From: Planomonospora parontospora
GTDB lineage: Bacteria; Actinomycetota; Actinomycetes; Streptosporangiales; Streptosporangiaceae
Length of the DNA: 64,000 nt
Assembly: GCA_014647935.1 (NCBI GenBank)
Contig: BMQD01000014.1
Location: 62,001 to 126,000, forward strand
Direction of reading: 5' to 3'
In this document: positions 44,037-52,638 of the stretch, in pieces
How the letters are laid out: every line of letters starts with the position of its first letter
How positions within the stretch are numbered: position 1 is the stretch's first letter
Notes under the pieces: generated by a model
Told to the model about the DNA's origin: nothing
The model's input: the letters and a program-made list of their open reading frames with translations, nothing else
The model's database searches: none
Translations under genes and position numbers: made by a program

Positions 44037-44956
44037 GCCGACCAGACGAGTCCGCGGTCCTCATCGAGGGCCCCTGGACGCATCGCTCCGTGCACGCCCG
44101 CGGCACCCGCTTCCACATCGTGGAGGCCGGTGAGGGCCCCCTGGTGCTGCTGCTGCACGGGTTCCCCCAGTTCTGGTGGAGCTGGCGCCACCAGCTCGTC
44201 TCCCTGCCCGCGGCGGGCTACCGTGCCGTCGCGGTGGACCTGCGCGGCTATGGCGCCAGCGACAAGCCGCCGCGCGGCTACGACCTGCCGGCCCTGGCCG
44301 CCGACGCGACCGGCCTGATCCGCGCGCTGGGAGAGACCGGTGCGATCGTCGTCGGCCACGACTGGGGCGGCCTGGTCGCCTGGACGATGGCCGCGCTCGA
44401 CCCGAAGACGGTCCGGCGGCTGGTGGCGGTCTCGGCGCCGCACCCGCTGCGGCTCCGCTCCGCGCTGCGCTCCGACCCCTTCGGCCAGCTGCGGGCGAGC
44501 GCCCACGCGTTCGGCTTCCAGCTGCCGTTCCTGCCCGAGCGGCGGCTGACCGCCCGCGGCGCGGCCCTGGTGGGCAGGCTGCTGGACGAGTGGTCGGGAC
44601 CCGCCTGGCCGGAGGAGGAGGCGACCCGGACCTACCGGGAGGCCTTCGGCATCCTCAACGTCGCCCACTGCGCGCTGGAGTACCACCGCTGGTTCGCCCG
44701 CTCCCAGCTCCGCCCGGACGGGCTGCGGTACGCCAGGAGCATGCGGACCGGGATCGAGACGCCCACGCTGCAGTTGCACGGCGCGCTCGACCGGCGGATG
44801 CTGCCGCGCACCGCCCAGGGCTCCGGCCGCCACGTGGTCGCCCCCTACCGGTGGCGCCTGGTGGAGGGGGCCGGGCACTTCCCGCACGAGGAGCGGCCCG
44901 GCGAGTTCGACACCGAGCTGATCGACTGGCTGTCCGACCCGGAGCCCGACCGGTGA
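44033..44956 (+). CDS. alpha/beta hydrolase, epoxide hydrolase-like
   Basis: 307 residues. LLLHGFPQFWWSWRHQ is the oxyanion motif of epoxide-hydrolase-like proteins. The nucleophile is Asp in VGHDWGGLVAW, not Ser, which supports epoxide hydrolase or dehalogenase chemistry. The catalytic His is in GAGHFPHEE. GTG 44033 overlaps the holin stop as GTGA, and the stop in turn overlaps the next start. Confidence 0.93.
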   Translation: MSRPDESAVLIEGPWTHRSVHARGTRFHIVEAGEGPLVLLLHGFPQFWWSWRHQLVSLPAAGYRAVAVDLRGYGASDKPPRGYDLPALAADATGLIRALGETGAIVVGHDWGGLVAWTMAALDPKTVRRLVAVSAPHPLRLRSALRSDPFGQLRASAHAFGFQLPFLPERRLTARGAALVGRLLDEWSGPAWPEEEATRTYREAFGILNVAHCALEYHRWFARSQLRPDGLRYARSMRTGIETPTLQLHGALDRRMLPRTAQGSGRHVVAPYRWRLVEGAGHFPHEERPGEFDTELIDWLSDPEPDR

Positions 44957-45531
44957 CCGCCCGCCACCGCGCCCCCGACGCCCCCGGCCCCGATCCCGGT
45001 CCGGCGGGTCCCCGCGATCCCGGACCTCCGGTTCCCCACGACGGTTCTGTACCGGAGACCCCCCGTGGCGGCTCCGAACCGGAGATCCCCCGCGACCGCG
45101 ACCCGGACGGCCGGGCGCGCAACCAGCGCCCCCGCGACGCGTTCGGCCGCCCGCTGCCGCGCGGGGCCGAGGGCGTGGAACGCGTCCCCGACGACTACGC
45201 GCCGGACGCGGCCGAAGCCCTCGCCGAGGCACGCCGCCTGCTCGCCGAGAACCGGCCCTTCCACGCCCACGAGGTGCTGGAGGCCCGCTGGAAGACCGGA
45301 CCGGCGGACGAGCGCGAGCTCTGGCAGGGGCTGGCGCAGATCTGCGTCGGCCTCACCCACCTCCAGCGGGGCAACCGGCGCGGGGCCTCGGCGCTGCTCG
45401 AGCGCGGCGCCGCCCGGGTCTCCGGGTACGGCCCGCCGTACCCGGAGATCGCCCGGGCCGCCCGGAAGCTGGCGGGATCGGCGGAAGCCGACCCTGCGGA
45501 GGCGATCGCCGGGATCAGAGCCCTGCTGTGA
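44953..45531 (+). CDS. DUF309 domain protein
   Basis: 192 residues. The first ~75 residues are a disordered Pro/Arg/Asp-rich stretch. The DUF309 helical domain follows, with the typical FHAHEVLEARWK and ELWQGLAQICVGLTHLQRGN motifs. GTG 44953 overlaps the hydrolase stop as GTGA. Function of the family is unknown. The long disordered start could mean that translation begins later, but no better start with a ribosome-binding site is seen. Confidence 0.88.
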   Translation: MTARHRAPDAPGPDPGPAGPRDPGPPVPHDGSVPETPRGGSEPEIPRDRDPDGRARNQRPRDAFGRPLPRGAEGVERVPDDYAPDAAEALAEARRLLAENRPFHAHEVLEARWKTGPADERELWQGLAQICVGLTHLQRGNRRGASALLERGAARVSGYGPPYPEIARAARKLAGSAEADPAEAIAGIRALL

Positions 45532-45609
45532 GGAACCCGGCGGGGATCAGGAGGACCGGGAGGGCTCCCGCTCCGCGGTGAGGCAGGAGCGGGGGACCAC
45601 AGAGACCGG

Positions 45610-45661
45610 GCCGGTCGCTGGGCCGGGGATCGCAAGAACCATGCCGGTCGCTGGGCCGGGG
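45610..45661. repeat. two 19-bp direct repeats
   Basis: GCCGGTCGCTGGGCCGGGG occurs at 45610-45628 and 45643-45661 in the gap between the DUF309 gene and the convergent protease gene. Confidence 0.7.
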
Positions 45662-45668
45662 CACGGGG

Positions 45669-46868
45669 TCAGTGGTCGCACTCCTGGGTGTCCACCCGGT
45701 TGAGCAGCCGGGAGCCGTCCTCGGCGTCCGGGGCCACCTCGCCGGCGGTCAGGACGTAGCCCGTCTCCTGCTGGTCGAGGGCGGCGGCGAACACGACGCC
45801 GTAGACCCGGCCGTCGGGAGTGAGCAGCGGCCCGCCGGAGTTGCCCTGGCGGACCAGGCCGCGGATCGCGTAGACGTCGCGGACGACGCTGTTGCGCTCG
45901 TAGATGTCGGTGCCCTTGGCCTTGTGCCGCACCCGGATGCGGGCCTCGTTGGGGGTGAAGCCCTGCCCGTGCGGGAAGCCCGCGATGATCGCGTCGTCGC
46001 CCGTCTCGACCTCTCCGGCGTAGAAGCGCAGGATCGGCAGGTCGAGCCCGGGGACGTGCAGGACCGCGATGTCCCTGTCGGGGTTGTAGAGCACGACCCT
46101 GGCCGGACGCGAGTCGCCGCGGTGGTCGATGATCTGCAGGTCCTGGTCGACGCCGGCGACCACGTGGGCGTTGGTCATGATCTTGTTCTGGGCGTAGACG
46201 AACCCGGTGCCCTCGATGTGCTTGCGGCAGCTCGAGGCGACGCCCTGGACCTTGACGATGCTCCTGCGGGCCCGCTCCAGCCGCGGGTTGCCCTTCAGCA
46301 CGCCCTGGTCGGGCGGGGCCACCTCGACGAGGCGCCCGCCCCCGATGCCGTCGAACACCTTGGGGAAGCCCGACTTGTCGATGAAGTCCTTGATCGGGTC
46401 CTGGATGTCCTTGGCCGCCTGCGGCATCGCGTCGTCGACGGTGCCCAGCAGCAGCGACTTGTGCACCTGCTCACTGATCATGGTGAACTGGGACGAGGCG
46501 ACCAGGCTGCCGATGAACCAGGTGCCGATCAGCACCGCCAGCGCGCTGGCGAACGTGCCGCCGACCGCGTCGACCACCTTGGCGGGCTCCCAGGTGACGT
46601 GGCTGCGGATCACCGCACCGATGGTCGACGACGCGAACTGGCCGATGATGGCCGTGAGGAAGACGATCACGATGGCGAGCAGCGCCTGCTCGGTGTCGCC
46701 GTCGACCACGGCGCCGGCGATCGGCGGGGCGATGAAGACGCCGAGCAGCAGCCCGCCGACGAACCCCACGAAGCTCATGGCCCCGATGATGAACCCCTGC
46801 CGGTATCCCGACACCGCGAAGGCCACCATGAGGGCGATCAGGACAAGGTCGAGGAGATCGCCGTTCAC
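45669..46868 (-). CDS. MarP-like membrane serine protease (CvpA-trypsin fusion)
   Basis: 399 residues. Four membrane helices of CvpA type fill residues ~1-130. A chymotrypsin-fold domain has the catalytic triad in TNAHVV, NPDRDIAVL and QGNSGGPL. Paired Cys residues (ASSCRKH and QECDH) may form the activating disulfide known in MarP. MarP in M. tuberculosis protects against acid and oxidative stress. GTG 46868 has TACCGT 6 nt upstream and no separate Shine-Dalgarno. Confidence 0.93.
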   Translation of the reverse strand: MNGDLLDLVLIALMVAFAVSGYRQGFIIGAMSFVGFVGGLLLGVFIAPPIAGAVVDGDTEQALLAIVIVFLTAIIGQFASSTIGAVIRSHVTWEPAKVVDAVGGTFASALAVLIGTWFIGSLVASSQFTMISEQVHKSLLLGTVDDAMPQAAKDIQDPIKDFIDKSGFPKVFDGIGGGRLVEVAPPDQGVLKGNPRLERARRSIVKVQGVASSCRKHIEGTGFVYAQNKIMTNAHVVAGVDQDLQIIDHRGDSRPARVVLYNPDRDIAVLHVPGLDLPILRFYAGEVETGDDAIIAGFPHGQGFTPNEARIRVRHKAKGTDIYERNSVVRDVYAIRGLVRQGNSGGPLLTPDGRVYGVVFAAALDQQETGYVLTAGEVAPDAEDGSRLLNRVDTQECDH

Positions 46869-46874
46869 CCCTTT

Positions 46875-46880
46875 ACGGTA
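46875..46880 (-). promoter_or_regulatory. -10 element TACCGT of a leaderless promoter
   Basis: On the minus strand TACCGT ends 6 nt before the protease GTG. Confidence 0.65.
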
Positions 46881-46929
46881 TCCAGCAGCCGCCCCGCGCG
46901 CGTAGCCCTTCTCCGAGCTCCGTTGTGGC

Positions 46930-46935
46930 TATCGT
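46930..46935 (+). promoter_or_regulatory. -10 element TATCGT of a leaderless promoter
   Basis: TATCGT ends 6 nt before ATG 46942. Together with the TACCGT at 46875 it forms a divergent pair of leaderless promoters in a 73-bp gap. Confidence 0.65.
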
Positions 46936-46941
46936 TGCACT

Positions 46942-47460
46942 ATGGCAACGATCGGGGGGCCGGTGTCCGTCACGTCACTGATCGAGACGGCGCTGGGAGA
47001 TCCGGACCATGACGGTGCGATCCGCTGGCAGGCGATCGCCCAGCTGCAGGAACGGGGCGATCTGGAGACCTTCACCGCGGCCCGGCGGCTGTGCGGGGGG
47101 ACCACCACGGCCGAGCGCATGCTCGGTGTCGACATCCTCGGGCGGCTGGGCTTCACCGACCGGAGCCTGCCGGTCCTGCGCTTCCTCGCCGCCGGCGAGG
47201 ACGACCCGATGGTGCTCTACTCGGTGCTGATCGCCTTCGGCCACCTGCGCGACCGCCGCGCGCTGCCCTCGGTGATCGAGCTGGCCGGGCACTCCGACGC
47301 CGGCGTCCGGTACGGCGCCGCCTACGCCCTGCCGAACATCGTCGGCAGCCCGCCCGACCCCGCCGGGCTCGCCGCGCTGCGCCGCCTGGCCCACGACTCC
47401 GACGAGGACGTGGCCGACTGGGCCTGCCTGGGGATGACCCTGGTGGGCGGCGGCGCCTAG
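46942..47460 (+). CDS. HEAT-repeat-like protein
   Basis: 172 residues of paired helices with HEAT/Armadillo spacing (RWQAIAQLQERGD, MLGVDILGRLG, MVLYSVLIAFGHLRDRRALPSVIELAGHSDAGVRYGAAYAL). It resembles PBS-lyase HEAT-like proteins that serve as binding scaffolds. ATG 46942 is set by the TATCGT element. No enzyme motif is present. Confidence 0.85.
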   Translation: MATIGGPVSVTSLIETALGDPDHDGAIRWQAIAQLQERGDLETFTAARRLCGGTTTAERMLGVDILGRLGFTDRSLPVLRFLAAGEDDPMVLYSVLIAFGHLRDRRALPSVIELAGHSDAGVRYGAAYALPNIVGSPPDPAGLAALRRLAHDSDEDVADWACLGMTLVGGGA

Positions 47461-47593
47461 GATGCTCGCGGCCGGCGCACGAAGGGCCGGGCGCACGGAC
47501 GATCGACGCACGGACGGCCGGCACGCGGACGCCCGGCGCCCGGACACGGACGGACGGACACGGACGGCGCCATCCACCGGACCCGGGAACGCC

Positions 47594-48238
47594 TCAGCCC
47601 CGGGAGGCCAGGGCCAGGACCTCGGGGGGCACGTCCTCGACCCGTGAGCGGTCCCACGGTCGCTCGAAGCCCGAGACGGAGAGCACCCCGTCGAGCACGC
47701 CCGCGGTGAACCCCCAGACCAGCAGCCCCCGCACCCGGAACGCCGGGCTGGCGTAACCGCTCGGGTGGCTCAGGACGAGCCGGTTGGCCGGGTCGACCAG
47801 CTCGGCGACCGGCACCCGCTCCACCGACTCCACCTCGTCGGGCGAGGCCGCGTGCACGGCGCTGGGCGTGTGCCACCAGCCGATCACCGGGGTCACCCGG
47901 TTGTCGCTGCGCCAGATGTACAGCTCGGGCATCGTCCCGACCACGTGCACGCCCGACGGGTCCAGGCCGGTCTCCTCCTCGGCCTCGCGCAGCGCGGCAG
48001 CGACCGGGCCGCCGTCCTCCGGGTCGACGCCGCCGCCGGGGAAGGCCGGCTGCCCCGCGTGCCGCCGCCCGCGCGAGCTGCGCTGGATCAGCAGCACGTC
48101 GGGCCCGAGCGGCCCCTCGCCGAACAGCAGCAGCACCGCGGCCGGGCGCCCTCCCGACCTCGGCGGGCGCAGCGCCGGCGGCACCGGCCTCTCCGCGGCC
48201 CGCTCCGCAAGCGTCTCCAACCACTCGGGCACTTCCAC
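47594..48238 (-). CDS. Nudix hydrolase, CoA pyrophosphatase-like
   Basis: 214 residues. The Nudix box GGGVDPEDGGPVAAALREAEEETGL is complete. The preceding LLIQRSSRGRRHAGQPAFPGG is typical of the CoA/acyl-CoA pyrophosphatase subgroup (NudL/YeaB). GTG 48238 has GGAGG 7 nt upstream; the frame is open farther but without a site. It lies 87 bp downstream of nth on the same strand. Confidence 0.92.
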   Translation of the reverse strand: MEVPEWLETLAERAAERPVPPALRPPRSGGRPAAVLLLFGEGPLGPDVLLIQRSSRGRRHAGQPAFPGGGVDPEDGGPVAAALREAEEETGLDPSGVHVVGTMPELYIWRSDNRVTPVIGWWHTPSAVHAASPDEVESVERVPVAELVDPANRLVLSHPSGYASPAFRVRGLLVWGFTAGVLDGVLSVSGFERPWDRSRVEDVPPEVLALASRG

Positions 48239-48325
48239 CGCCACACCTCCGGTCTCTGCAACACGTCGCCCCCGCCCGCGCTTCCCCGCCACCGGACCCG
48301 GCATTCCCGGCCCGCGGCGGGACCG

Positions 48326-49045
48326 CTACGAGGAGGGGCCGGGGCGCACCAGTTTCGCGGCCTGCGCGGGGTCCGTGGGGCCGGTGCCGTACGAGGGGCA
48401 CAGGGCGGCCAGCGGGCACGCGCCGCAGGCGGGCCTGCGGGCGTGGCAGATGCGGCGGCCGTGCCAGATCAGCCGGTGGGAGGCCATCGTCCAGTCGCGC
48501 TTCGGCAGGAGCTCCGCGACGGCATGCTCGATCTTGACCGGGTCGGTCTCCGCGGTCCAGCCGAACCGGTGGACGAGCCGCTGGAAGTGGGTGTCGACGG
48601 TCAGGCCCGGGACTCCGAAGGCGTTTCCCAGCACCACGTTGGCGGTCTTGCGCCCGACGCCGGGCAGCGCGACCAGGTCCTTCAGCCTGCCGGGGACCTC
48701 GCCGCCGTGCCGCTCGCACAGGGCCTGGGCCATGCCCATGATGCTGGCGGTCTTGGCCCGGAAGAACCCGGTGGACCGGATGATCTCCTCCAGCTCGGCC
48801 CGGTCCGCCCCGGCATAGTCCTCCGCCGTCCGGTATTTGGCGAAAAGCGTTGGGGTGACGAGGTTGACCCTCTTGTCGGTGCACTGGGCGGACAGGATCG
48901 TCGCGACCAGCAGCTCCAGCGGATCGGTGAAGTCGAGCTCGCAGTGGGCGTCGGGGTAGGTCTCCGCCAGGATCCGGTCCGTCCGCCGGGCACGGCGGAC
49001 CAGCGCGAGCCTGGACTCGCCCGCCGGGGGGTCTTCGCGAAGCAC
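48326..49045 (-). CDS. nth: endonuclease III
   Basis: 239 residues. A DNA glycosylase/AP lyase for oxidised pyrimidines. The helix-hairpin-helix [13 protein letters not shown] contains the catalytic Lys, VDTHF has the catalytic Asp, and a C-x6-C-x2-C-x5-C [4Fe-4S] site closes the protein. GTG 49045 is set by TAAGCT 6 nt upstream. It is divergent from crp, the same neighbour as in Streptomyces. Confidence 0.96.
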   Translation of the reverse strand: MLREDPPAGESRLALVRRARRTDRILAETYPDAHCELDFTDPLELLVATILSAQCTDKRVNLVTPTLFAKYRTAEDYAGADRAELEEIIRSTGFFRAKTASIMGMAQALCERHGGEVPGRLKDLVALPGVGRKTANVVLGNAFGVPGLTVDTHFQRLVHRFGWTAETDPVKIEHAVAELLPKRDWTMASHRLIWHGRRICHARRPACGACPLAALCPSYGTGPTDPAQAAKLVRPGPSS

Positions 49046-49051
49046 CCCGAC

Positions 49052-49057
49052 AGCTTA
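49052..49057 (-). promoter_or_regulatory. -10 element TAAGCT of a leaderless promoter
   Basis: On the minus strand TAAGCT ends 6 nt before the nth GTG. Confidence 0.65.
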
Positions 49058-49085
49058 TGCGTCCGGGTCCCCGCCGAGCCCCGTG

Positions 49086-49099
49086 GTGCGATGAGTCAC
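49086..49099 (+). promoter_or_regulatory. Crp-type binding site
   Basis: GTGCGATGAGTCAC fits the actinobacterial Crp consensus GTG-N6-GNCAC exactly. It lies 179 bp upstream of the crp start and 41 bp from the divergent nth start, so Crp may control itself and nth. Confidence 0.6.
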
Positions 49100-49277
49100 A
49101 ATGGCTGTTGCGGACGCCGCGGACCGGTCACGGGCGCCCGCGCCGACGACACCACATCAACGCAGAGCCAGAGGACGACGTGCGGACACGAGGACGAGGG
49201 ACGGGCCGTCCGCCGGCGGCGTCACGCGAGCGCGGCAGGCCCGAGGACGAAGCGTGAAACCTCAACAAGGAGGCACC

Positions 49278-49958
49278 GTGAACACCGACGACGTGCTGGG
49301 CAGGGCCCCCCTGTTCTCCGCGCTCGACCGCGAGGGCGCCGCCGCCCTGCGTACCAGCGTCTCGGAGGTCCAGCTGTCCAAGGGCCAGACCCTCTTCAAC
49401 GAGAACGAGACGGGTGACCGGCTCTACGTCGTCCTCGAAGGCAAGATCAAGCTGTCCAGGACCGCTCCCGACGGCCGGGAGAACCTGCTCAGCGTGCTCG
49501 GCCCGGGCGAGATGTTCGGCGAGCTGTCGCTGTTCGACCCCCGCCCCCGTACGGCCTCCGCCATCGCACTGACCGACGTCCGCCTGGCCGGGCTCGGCCA
49601 CGACGACCTGCGCCCCTGGCTGACCGGCCGCCCCGAGGTCGCCCTGCACCTGCTGCGCGCCCTGGCCCAGCGGTTGCGCCGGACCAACGACGTCCTGGCC
49701 GACCTGGTCTTCACGGACGTGCCCGGCCGGGTCGCCAAGGCCCTGCTCGACCTCGCCGACCGCTTCGGCCAGAAGGTCGACGACGGAGTCCGGGTCCACC
49801 ACGACCTCACCCAGGAGGAGCTGGCCCAGCTGGTCGGCGCCTCGCGGGAGACCGTGAACAAGGCCCTGGCCGACTTCGCCCAGCGCGGCTGGCTGCGCAT
49901 CGAGGCCAAGGCCGTGGTCATCATGGACATCGAGCGCCTGCACAACCGCTCGCGCTAG
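49278..49958 (+). CDS. crp: Crp/Fnr family global regulator Crp
   Basis: 226 residues. A cyclic-nucleotide-binding domain (residues ~10-125) has GEMFGELSLFDPRPRTASAIA with the Arg that contacts the cyclic nucleotide phosphate. The C-terminal winged helix contains LTQEELAQLVGASRETVNKALADFAQRGWL. AAGGAGG lies 4 nt before GTG 49278. The frame is open back to an ATG at 49101, but that would add 59 basic, low-complexity residues and lacks a site. Synteny with nth supports orthology to S. coelicolor Crp. Confidence 0.95.
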   Translation: MNTDDVLGRAPLFSALDREGAAALRTSVSEVQLSKGQTLFNENETGDRLYVVLEGKIKLSRTAPDGRENLLSVLGPGEMFGELSLFDPRPRTASAIALTDVRLAGLGHDDLRPWLTGRPEVALHLLRALAQRLRRTNDVLADLVFTDVPGRVAKALLDLADRFGQKVDDGVRVHHDLTQEELAQLVGASRETVNKALADFAQRGWLRIEAKAVVIMDIERLHNRSR

Positions 49959-49965
49959 ACACCGC

Positions 49966-50011
49966 CGCGCGCCCGGCGCCGCCCGAGCGCCGGGACGTCG
50001 CCGGGCGCGCG
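49966..50011. terminator. bidirectional hairpin between crp and a convergent gene
   Basis: CGCGCGCCCGGCG (49966-49978) and CGCCGGGCGCGCG (49999-50011) are exact complements around a 20-nt loop. Confidence 0.65.
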
Positions 50012-50033
50012 GGGGCAGCGCCGTACGGCACGG

Positions 50034-50825
50034 CTAGACGTCGCCGAGATAGTCCAGCTGGGCCCGGACCGACATCTCGGCCGCGGGCCGGAGCGAACGG
50101 TCCACGTCCGCGTAGACGATCGCGACGATCTCCGCGGGCGTGGCCGCGCCGCCCTCCCGCGCGGCCCGGATCTGGTCCAGGCGCCGCCTCCGGTGCGCGA
50201 TGTAGCCGTCCAGCGCGCCGATCGGGTCCGGCAGCACCGGACCGTGCCCGGGGAGCAGCGCCTCGGCCCCGACCTGCTCGGCGGTGGCGCGCAGCCGGTC
50301 CAGGGAGCGGAGATAGTCGGCCAGGTCGCCGTCGGGGGCGATCACGGTCGTCCCCCGGCCGAGCACGGTGTCCCCGGTCAGCACCGCCCGGTCCGCCGGC
50401 AGCCAGAAGCAGAGCGAGTCCGCGGAGTGGCCGGGCGTGCCCAGCACGCGCAGCTCCAGGTCGCCCACGCCGACCACGTCGCCGTCCCCGAGCCCCTCGT
50501 CGCCCAGCCGGTGCCGGGGGTCCAGCGCCCGCACCGGAGCCCCTGTCAGCTCGGCGAAGGCGCGCGCGCCGCCGCTGTGGTCGTGGTGCCCGTGGGTGAG
50601 CAGGATCGCGGTCACCCTGCGGTCCCGCAGGTGCGCCGTCACCCGGGCGAGATGCGCCTCGTCGTCCGGTCCCGGATCGACGACCAGCACCTCCTCCCCC
50701 AGGCCGACCACCCAGGTGTTGGTCCCGTCCAGGGTCATGGGGGACGGGTTGGGGGCCAGCAGGTTGAGCGCGTGCTCCGTGCCCGCCCCGTCGGGCCCCT
50801 CCAGCGGTATCCGCAGCCCGCTCAT
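50034..50825 (-). CDS. metallo-beta-lactamase fold hydrolase (LACTB2/glyoxalase II-like)
   Basis: 263 residues. The metal site THGHHDHSGG, Asp in LTGDTV and His in LPGHGPV are complete. The start region NPSPMTLDGTNTWVVG is typical of the LACTB2-like group, and a C-terminal winged helix-like tail follows. ATG 50825 has AGGAG upstream. The substrate is unknown; RNA or thioester hydrolysis are known for relatives. It probably shares an operon with the Nudix gene 76 bp upstream. Confidence 0.9.
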   Translation of the reverse strand: MSGLRIPLEGPDGAGTEHALNLLAPNPSPMTLDGTNTWVVGLGEEVLVVDPGPDDEAHLARVTAHLRDRRVTAILLTHGHHDHSGGARAFAELTGAPVRALDPRHRLGDEGLGDGDVVGVGDLELRVLGTPGHSADSLCFWLPADRAVLTGDTVLGRGTTVIAPDGDLADYLRSLDRLRATAEQVGAEALLPGHGPVLPDPIGALDGYIAHRRRRLDQIRAAREGGAATPAEIVAIVYADVDRSLRPAAEMSVRAQLDYLGDV

Positions 50826-50901
50826 ACGGTCTCCTCGCCCGAAGGCTCGGAGTCCGCATGCGCGGACGCCCTGCGCCCCCCGGCTCGCTCGCTCCGCCCG
50901 C

Positions 50902-51729
50902 TCACGCCGCGCCGAACCGGTAGCCGTCGTCGAGCACGATCTGCATCTCGCCGTCCACCTCCGCGATCCGCGGCATGAAGGTGACGATCTCCCGCTCGGC
51001 CGCGAGCACGTCGGCGACCTTCTCGTAGGCGGTCAGCTCGCTCAGCGTGCGGTGGGTGGGCGGCATCAGGAAGATCTCCCCCCCGGCCGCCTGCCCGATC
51101 GCGTCGCCGGGCCGTACCCAGACGACCTGGTCGGCCTCACCGCCGACGTCGCGGGTGCGCTGGCCGGGCGGGAGTGCGGCGACGAAGAAGCGGGTGTCGT
51201 AGCGCCTGCTCTCGACCTCCGGCGTGATCCAGTGCGCCCAGGGGCGGAGCAGGTCGGACCGGAGGACCAGGCCGCGCCTGCCGAGGAAGTCGGCGAAGGA
51301 CAGGGTCCGGTCGATCAGCGCGAGCCGGTCGGCCTCCCAGTCGTCCCCGGTGGTGTCGTCCACGACGGAGGTCGGCGACGAGCCGGCCAGCAGCACGCCC
51401 GACTCCTCGAAGGTCTCCCGGACCGCGGCGCAGACGAGGCCCCGCGCGGTCCCCTCGTCCGCGCGGAAGACCTCGCCCCACGCGGCGGGCGAGGGCCCGG
51501 ACCAGGCGACCGCCTGGTCGGCGTCGCGCGGGTCCACCGAACCGCCGGGGAAGACGTAGGCACCGGCGGCGAAGGCCATGCTCGCCTTCCGCCGGAGCAG
51601 GTAGACCTCGGGGCCCTCGCGGAGGAGGACCACGGTGGCCGCGTCCCGGGCCGGGACGGGCTCGGACCGCCCGGCCAGGATGTCGCGCGCGCGCTCGCCG
51701 AGCTCCCCGGGAAGCGGAATCCCACCCAT
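50902..51729 (-). CDS. Nudix hydrolase family protein (NUDT19-like)
   Basis: 275 residues. The first part AATVVLLREGPEVYLLRRKASMAFAAGAYVFPGG and the later AAVRETFEESGVLL form a Nudix box split by an insertion, as in the NUDT19/RP2 group that hydrolyses CoA esters. ATG 51729 has AAAGG 7 nt upstream; an ATG 11 codons earlier is an alternative. The convergent metallo-hydrolase order suggests a shared role in acyl-CoA or detoxification, which is inference. Confidence 0.88.
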   Translation of the reverse strand: MGGIPLPGELGERARDILAGRSEPVPARDAATVVLLREGPEVYLLRRKASMAFAAGAYVFPGGSVDPRDADQAVAWSGPSPAAWGEVFRADEGTARGLVCAAVRETFEESGVLLAGSSPTSVVDDTTGDDWEADRLALIDRTLSFADFLGRRGLVLRSDLLRPWAHWITPEVESRRYDTRFFVAALPPGQRTRDVGGEADQVVWVRPGDAIGQAAGGEIFLMPPTHRTLSELTAYEKVADVLAAEREIVTFMPRIAEVDGEMQIVLDDGYRFGAA

Positions 51730-51877
51730 GCCTGAACCTTTCACCCGAACCCGCCCGAACATTGCTCGGTTTTCGGGTCCATCATGTGGTACGGCCCGCT
51801 CCCGGGCAATCATCGGCCTCGTGCACGATCACCGACCTCCCGGGTGAGCGCCGGCGGACCTCCGTTCCGGGCGACCG

Positions 51878-52336
51878 TCAGCGGACCTCGGCGATCAGCT
51901 CGACCTCGACCGGCGCGTCCAGCGGGAGGACCGTGACGCCGACCGCGCTGCGGGCGTGCACCCCGGCCTCGCCGAAGACCTCACCGAGCAGCTCGCTGGC
52001 GCCGTTGACCACCTGCGGCTGGCCGGTGAAGTCCGGGGCGCTGGCCACGAACCCGACGACCTTCACGATCCGCACCACGTTCGACAGGCCGCCGGCCGCC
52101 GACGCGACCGCCGCCAGGGCGTTGAGCGCGCAGATCCGGGCCATCTCCCGGCCCTCCTCCGCGCTCACCTCGGCGCCGACCTTGCCGGTCGCCGCCAGCT
52201 TGCCGTCCACCATCGGGACCTGGCCCGAGGTGTAGACGTGGTCGCCCGACCTGACGGCCGGGACGTAGGCCGCCAGCGGCGGCACGACCTCGGGCAGCTC
52301 CAGGCCGAGTTCGGCCAGCTTCTCCTCAGGGGACAC
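51878..52336 (-). CDS. RidA family deaminase-like protein
   Basis: 152 residues. The Rid signature is present: VYTSGQVPMVDGKL, ALNALAAVASAAGGLSNVVRIVKV and a C-terminal RSAVGVTVLPLDAPVEVELIAE. The usual active-site Arg of RidA (in R-x-A/T) is present as RSAVGV. It should hydrolyse reactive enamine/imine intermediates or belong to a non-catalytic Rid subgroup. GTG 52336 has AGGAG 8 nt upstream, inside the end of the DUF4177 gene region. Confidence 0.9.
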   Translation of the reverse strand: MSPEEKLAELGLELPEVVPPLAAYVPAVRSGDHVYTSGQVPMVDGKLAATGKVGAEVSAEEGREMARICALNALAAVASAAGGLSNVVRIVKVVGFVASAPDFTGQPQVVNGASELLGEVFGEAGVHARSAVGVTVLPLDAPVEVELIAEVR

Positions 52337-52341
52337 CGCGC

Positions 52342-52497
52342 CTACTCCTTCGGGCGCTTGAGGTAGGCCACCAGCTGCTCGGGGTTCGGCCCCGGCACGA
52401 CCTGGACGAGCTCCCAGCCGTCCTGGCCCCAGTTGTCGAGAATCTGCTTGGTCGCGTGGACCAGCAGAGGCACAGTCGAGTACTCCCACTTCGTCAT
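52342..52497 (-). CDS. DUF4177 small protein
   Basis: 51 residues: MTKWEYSTVPLL, then LDNWGQDGWELVQVVPGPNP and a basic end. The aromatic W-x-Y start and the DGWELV core define DUF4177. ATG 52497 is placed by TAGTGT 7 nt upstream, a leaderless start. It overlaps nothing and ends 5 bp before the RidA start, so the two are cotranscribed. Confidence 0.9.
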   Translation of the reverse strand: MTKWEYSTVPLLVHATKQILDNWGQDGWELVQVVPGPNPEQLVAYLKRPKE

Positions 52498-52504
52498 GCG
52501 AGAC

Positions 52505-52510
52505 ACACTA
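52505..52510 (-). promoter_or_regulatory. -10 element TAGTGT of a leaderless promoter
   Basis: On the minus strand TAGTGT ends 7 nt before the DUF4177 ATG. Confidence 0.65.
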
Positions 52511-52625
52511 GCGAGACCTCCCCCCGCCGGGCGCCCCGGCGCGGCCCGCAGGGCCCGGCCGCCGCGCGAGGGTGTGAATCGCGTCCCAAACAACGGCCCG
52601 AGCGAGTCGCCAAGCAACCGTTGGG

Positions 52626-52631
52626 TAGCCT
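52626..52631 (+). promoter_or_regulatory. -10 element TAGCCT of a leaderless promoter
   Basis: TAGCCT ends 7 nt before GTG 52639 of the first ArsA-like gene. Confidence 0.65.
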
Positions 52632-52638
52632 TCGAACT

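Noticed and set aside
49101-49277. N-terminal extension of Crp from ATG 49101
   Set aside because: It adds 59 basic low-complexity residues without a ribosome-binding site, while GTG 49278 has AAGGAGG and gives the usual Crp length.
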